This document shows positions 62,866 to 64,000 of a DNA stretch of 64,000 bases, piece after piece. The DNA is from Brevundimonas sp. GTDB taxonomy: Bacteria; Pseudomonadota; Alphaproteobacteria; Caulobacterales; Caulobacteraceae. The stretch lies in assembly GCF_013912065.1 (NCBI RefSeq), contig NZ_JACESA010000003.1, forward strand, positions 124,001 through 188,000, in the 5' to 3' direction. The position numbers and the translations under genes are program-made. Within the stretch, counting starts at the first letter, position 1. Every line of letters begins with the position of its first letter. Under the pieces are notes generated by a model that did no database searches, was not told where the DNA came from, and was given only the letters and a program-made list of their open reading frames with translations.

Positions 62866-64000
62866 TCAGCTCGTCTTGCGGATCAGTTCGTCGGCCAGGT
62901 CGGCGGTCAGATAGCCGTCGGCGATCCGGCCGTTGGCCTGTTGCCAGCGCCGCAGGGCCGAGCGGGTGTTGGAGCCGATCACCCCGTCTATGCCCTTGGT
63001 GTCGTAACCCAGCCGCGTCAGGGCGCTCTGGGCGCCAATCCGCTGATCCCGCGACATCGAGGCGTCGTTGGGCCAGGCCTTGGTCAGGCCGGGCTTGCCC
63101 ATGATCCCGTCCGCCGTCAGCCCGATGGCCAGGGCGTAGGAGACCGAGTTGTTGTAGCGGCGGATCACATAATGGTTCGGCAGGGCCAGGAAGGCCGGAC
63201 CGTTCGCGCCTTGGGGCAGCAGTATGGTCGCGTCCTCCACCGCCTCCGCTCCGGTCGGCGTCCCACCCTGGGCCAGACGTACGCCGCGCGCCGCCCAATA
63301 GGCCCAGTCGTGTTTCGGCCCCTCAGCCTCAGCGTAGTCGAAGCCCGCCGGCAGGATGACCTCGTAGCCCCAGCTTTGACCGCGCTTCCAGCCGGCCTGG
63401 GCCAGCAGATTGGCGGCAGAGGCCAGGGCGTCGGCGTCGTCGCCCCAGATATCGACCTTGCCGTCGCCGTCCTGGTCGACTCCCAGGCGCAGATAATTGT
63501 CGGGCATGAACTGGGTCTGGCCCATGGCCCCGGCCCAGCTGCCCTTCAGGCCTTCGCGGGGGCGGCGCCCGTCGACGACGATGTCCAGCGCGTCCTTCAA
63601 CTGGGCCTCGGCCCAGTCGCGGCGGCGCCCGTCATAGGCCAGGGTCGCCAGCGAGCGGATGACGTCATAGTCGCCCTGGACCTGGCCGAAGGCGCTTTCC
63701 TGGGCCCAGACCCCGACCAGGATTTCGGACGGCACGCCGTAACGCTGGACCACCGGCCAGGGCACGCGATCGATCCGCTGCTTGGCCTGGGCGATTCGCA
63801 CCGGCGTCACCGCGTTCTGGATATAGGCGCCGGCGGGCTTGGAGAATTCCGGCTGGTTGCGGTCCAGCCGCACGACCGAGGCGTCGGGCGACAGCCCGGC
63901 CAGTTCACGCTCGTACTCGGCGCGACGGGCGCCGCCCTTCCTGGCCAGGAATCCCTGTTTCCAGCCCTCGAACCCCTGCTGGTCATAGGCGGCCAGGGGC
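62866..64000 (-). CDS. MltB-type lytic murein transglycosylase, 5' end beyond window
   Basis: At least 378 residues; the frame is open to the window edge. SLT_2 domain (LVGVWAQESAFGQVQGDYDVIRSLATLAYDGRR, catalytic Glu in WAQESAFG; GAMGQTQFMPDNYLRLGVDQDGDG) and a C-terminal peptidoglycan-binding domain (LTRLGYDTKGIDGVIGSNTRSALRRWQ). It cleaves glycan strands to form 1,6-anhydro ends. The apparent start GTG 63873 is internal; upstream codons (FEGWKQGFLARKGG) continue the same family. Confidence 0.9.
   Translation of the reverse strand, partial: PLAAYDQQGFEGWKQGFLARKGGARRAEYERELAGLSPDASVVRLDRNQPEFSKPAGAYIQNAVTPVRIAQAKQRIDRVPWPVVQRYGVPSEILVGVWAQESAFGQVQGDYDVIRSLATLAYDGRRRDWAEAQLKDALDIVVDGRRPREGLKGSWAGAMGQTQFMPDNYLRLGVDQDGDGKVDIWGDDADALASAANLLAQAGWKRGQSWGYEVILPAGFDYAEAEGPKHDWAYWAARGVRLAQGGTPTGAEAVEDATILLPQGANGPAFLALPNHYVIRRYNNSVSYALAIGLTADGIMGKPGLTKAWPNDASMSRDQRIGAQSALTRLGYDTKGIDGVIGSNTRSALRRWQQANGRIADGYLTADLADELIRKTS

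Overview
The window is about 64 kb of GC-rich DNA (high GC by inspection; not computed) packed with short-gapped and overlapping genes. The gene content fits an aerobic alphaproteobacterium of the Caulobacterales, most likely Brevundimonas-like. Supporting genes are MdoH glucosyltransferase, several TonB-dependent receptors, a CtaG-type cytochrome oxidase cluster, the propionyl-CoA/methylmalonyl-CoA pathway with a PrpR/RamB-like regulator, and many small palindromic repeats between genes. The genus is an inference from family content.

Layout. 1-2.9 kb: small membrane proteins, a YjdJ-type acetyltransferase and an SDR oxidoreductase. 3.0-9.2 kb: periplasmic glucan synthase mdoH, an acyltransferase fused to a DUF998 membrane domain, 2-oxoadipate dioxygenase/decarboxylase (hglS) and msrA. 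9.3-10.9 kb: tRNA-Ser(GGA) followed by a nuclease-like DUF5655 protein and an HNH fragment, a small accessory patch. 11-16.3 kb: small stress or housekeeping genes, an alpha/beta hydrolase, an FDH-like zinc alcohol dehydrogenase and a DUF2332 protein. 16.7-18.6 kb: a methyl-accepting chemotaxis protein ending in a W-x-x-F tether.

18.8-37.2 kb is an uptake and catabolism block. It holds three TonB-dependent receptors, an AtuA-like/DUF4387/2-hydroxyacid dehydrogenase/glycerate kinase/tartrate-dehydrogenase-like operon, a class II aldolase-like gene, a CitMHS transporter, a Crp-family and a GntR-family regulator, and a TPR-sulfotransferase. An identical 21-base promoter box lies upstream of both the AtuA operon and the second TonB receptor, and marks a probable GntR-controlled regulon for an unidentified hydroxy-acid substrate.

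37.4-45.1 kb is a respiratory cluster: TIGR02587/TIGR02588 membrane proteins, ctaG, a b561-type cytochrome, two c-type cytochromes, coxB with a heme c domain, a coxA with a fused subunit III-like part, and a small membrane protein. 45.1-47.1 kb is a BlaI/BlaR1-like pair with a clear double operator, but the sensor end of BlaR1 is replaced by an alanine-rich coiled coil. 47.3-48.4 kb: a Gfo/Idh/MocA oxidoreductase.

48.4-58.3 kb is the propionate pathway: PrpR-like regulator, pccB, pccA, mutA, mutB, mce. Repeat elements interrupt it twice. One interruption is a GIY-YIG nuclease gene bracketed by two same-orientation copies of a 104-bp double-hairpin element; a third copy in the opposite orientation sits between kbl and tdh. 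This nuclease-plus-repeat unit is the strongest candidate for a little-described mobile system here. 58.4-64 kb: an alpha/beta hydrolase, an MliC-DUF4232 lipoprotein, threonine catabolism (kbl, tdh) and an MltB-type lytic transglycosylase running off the end of the window.
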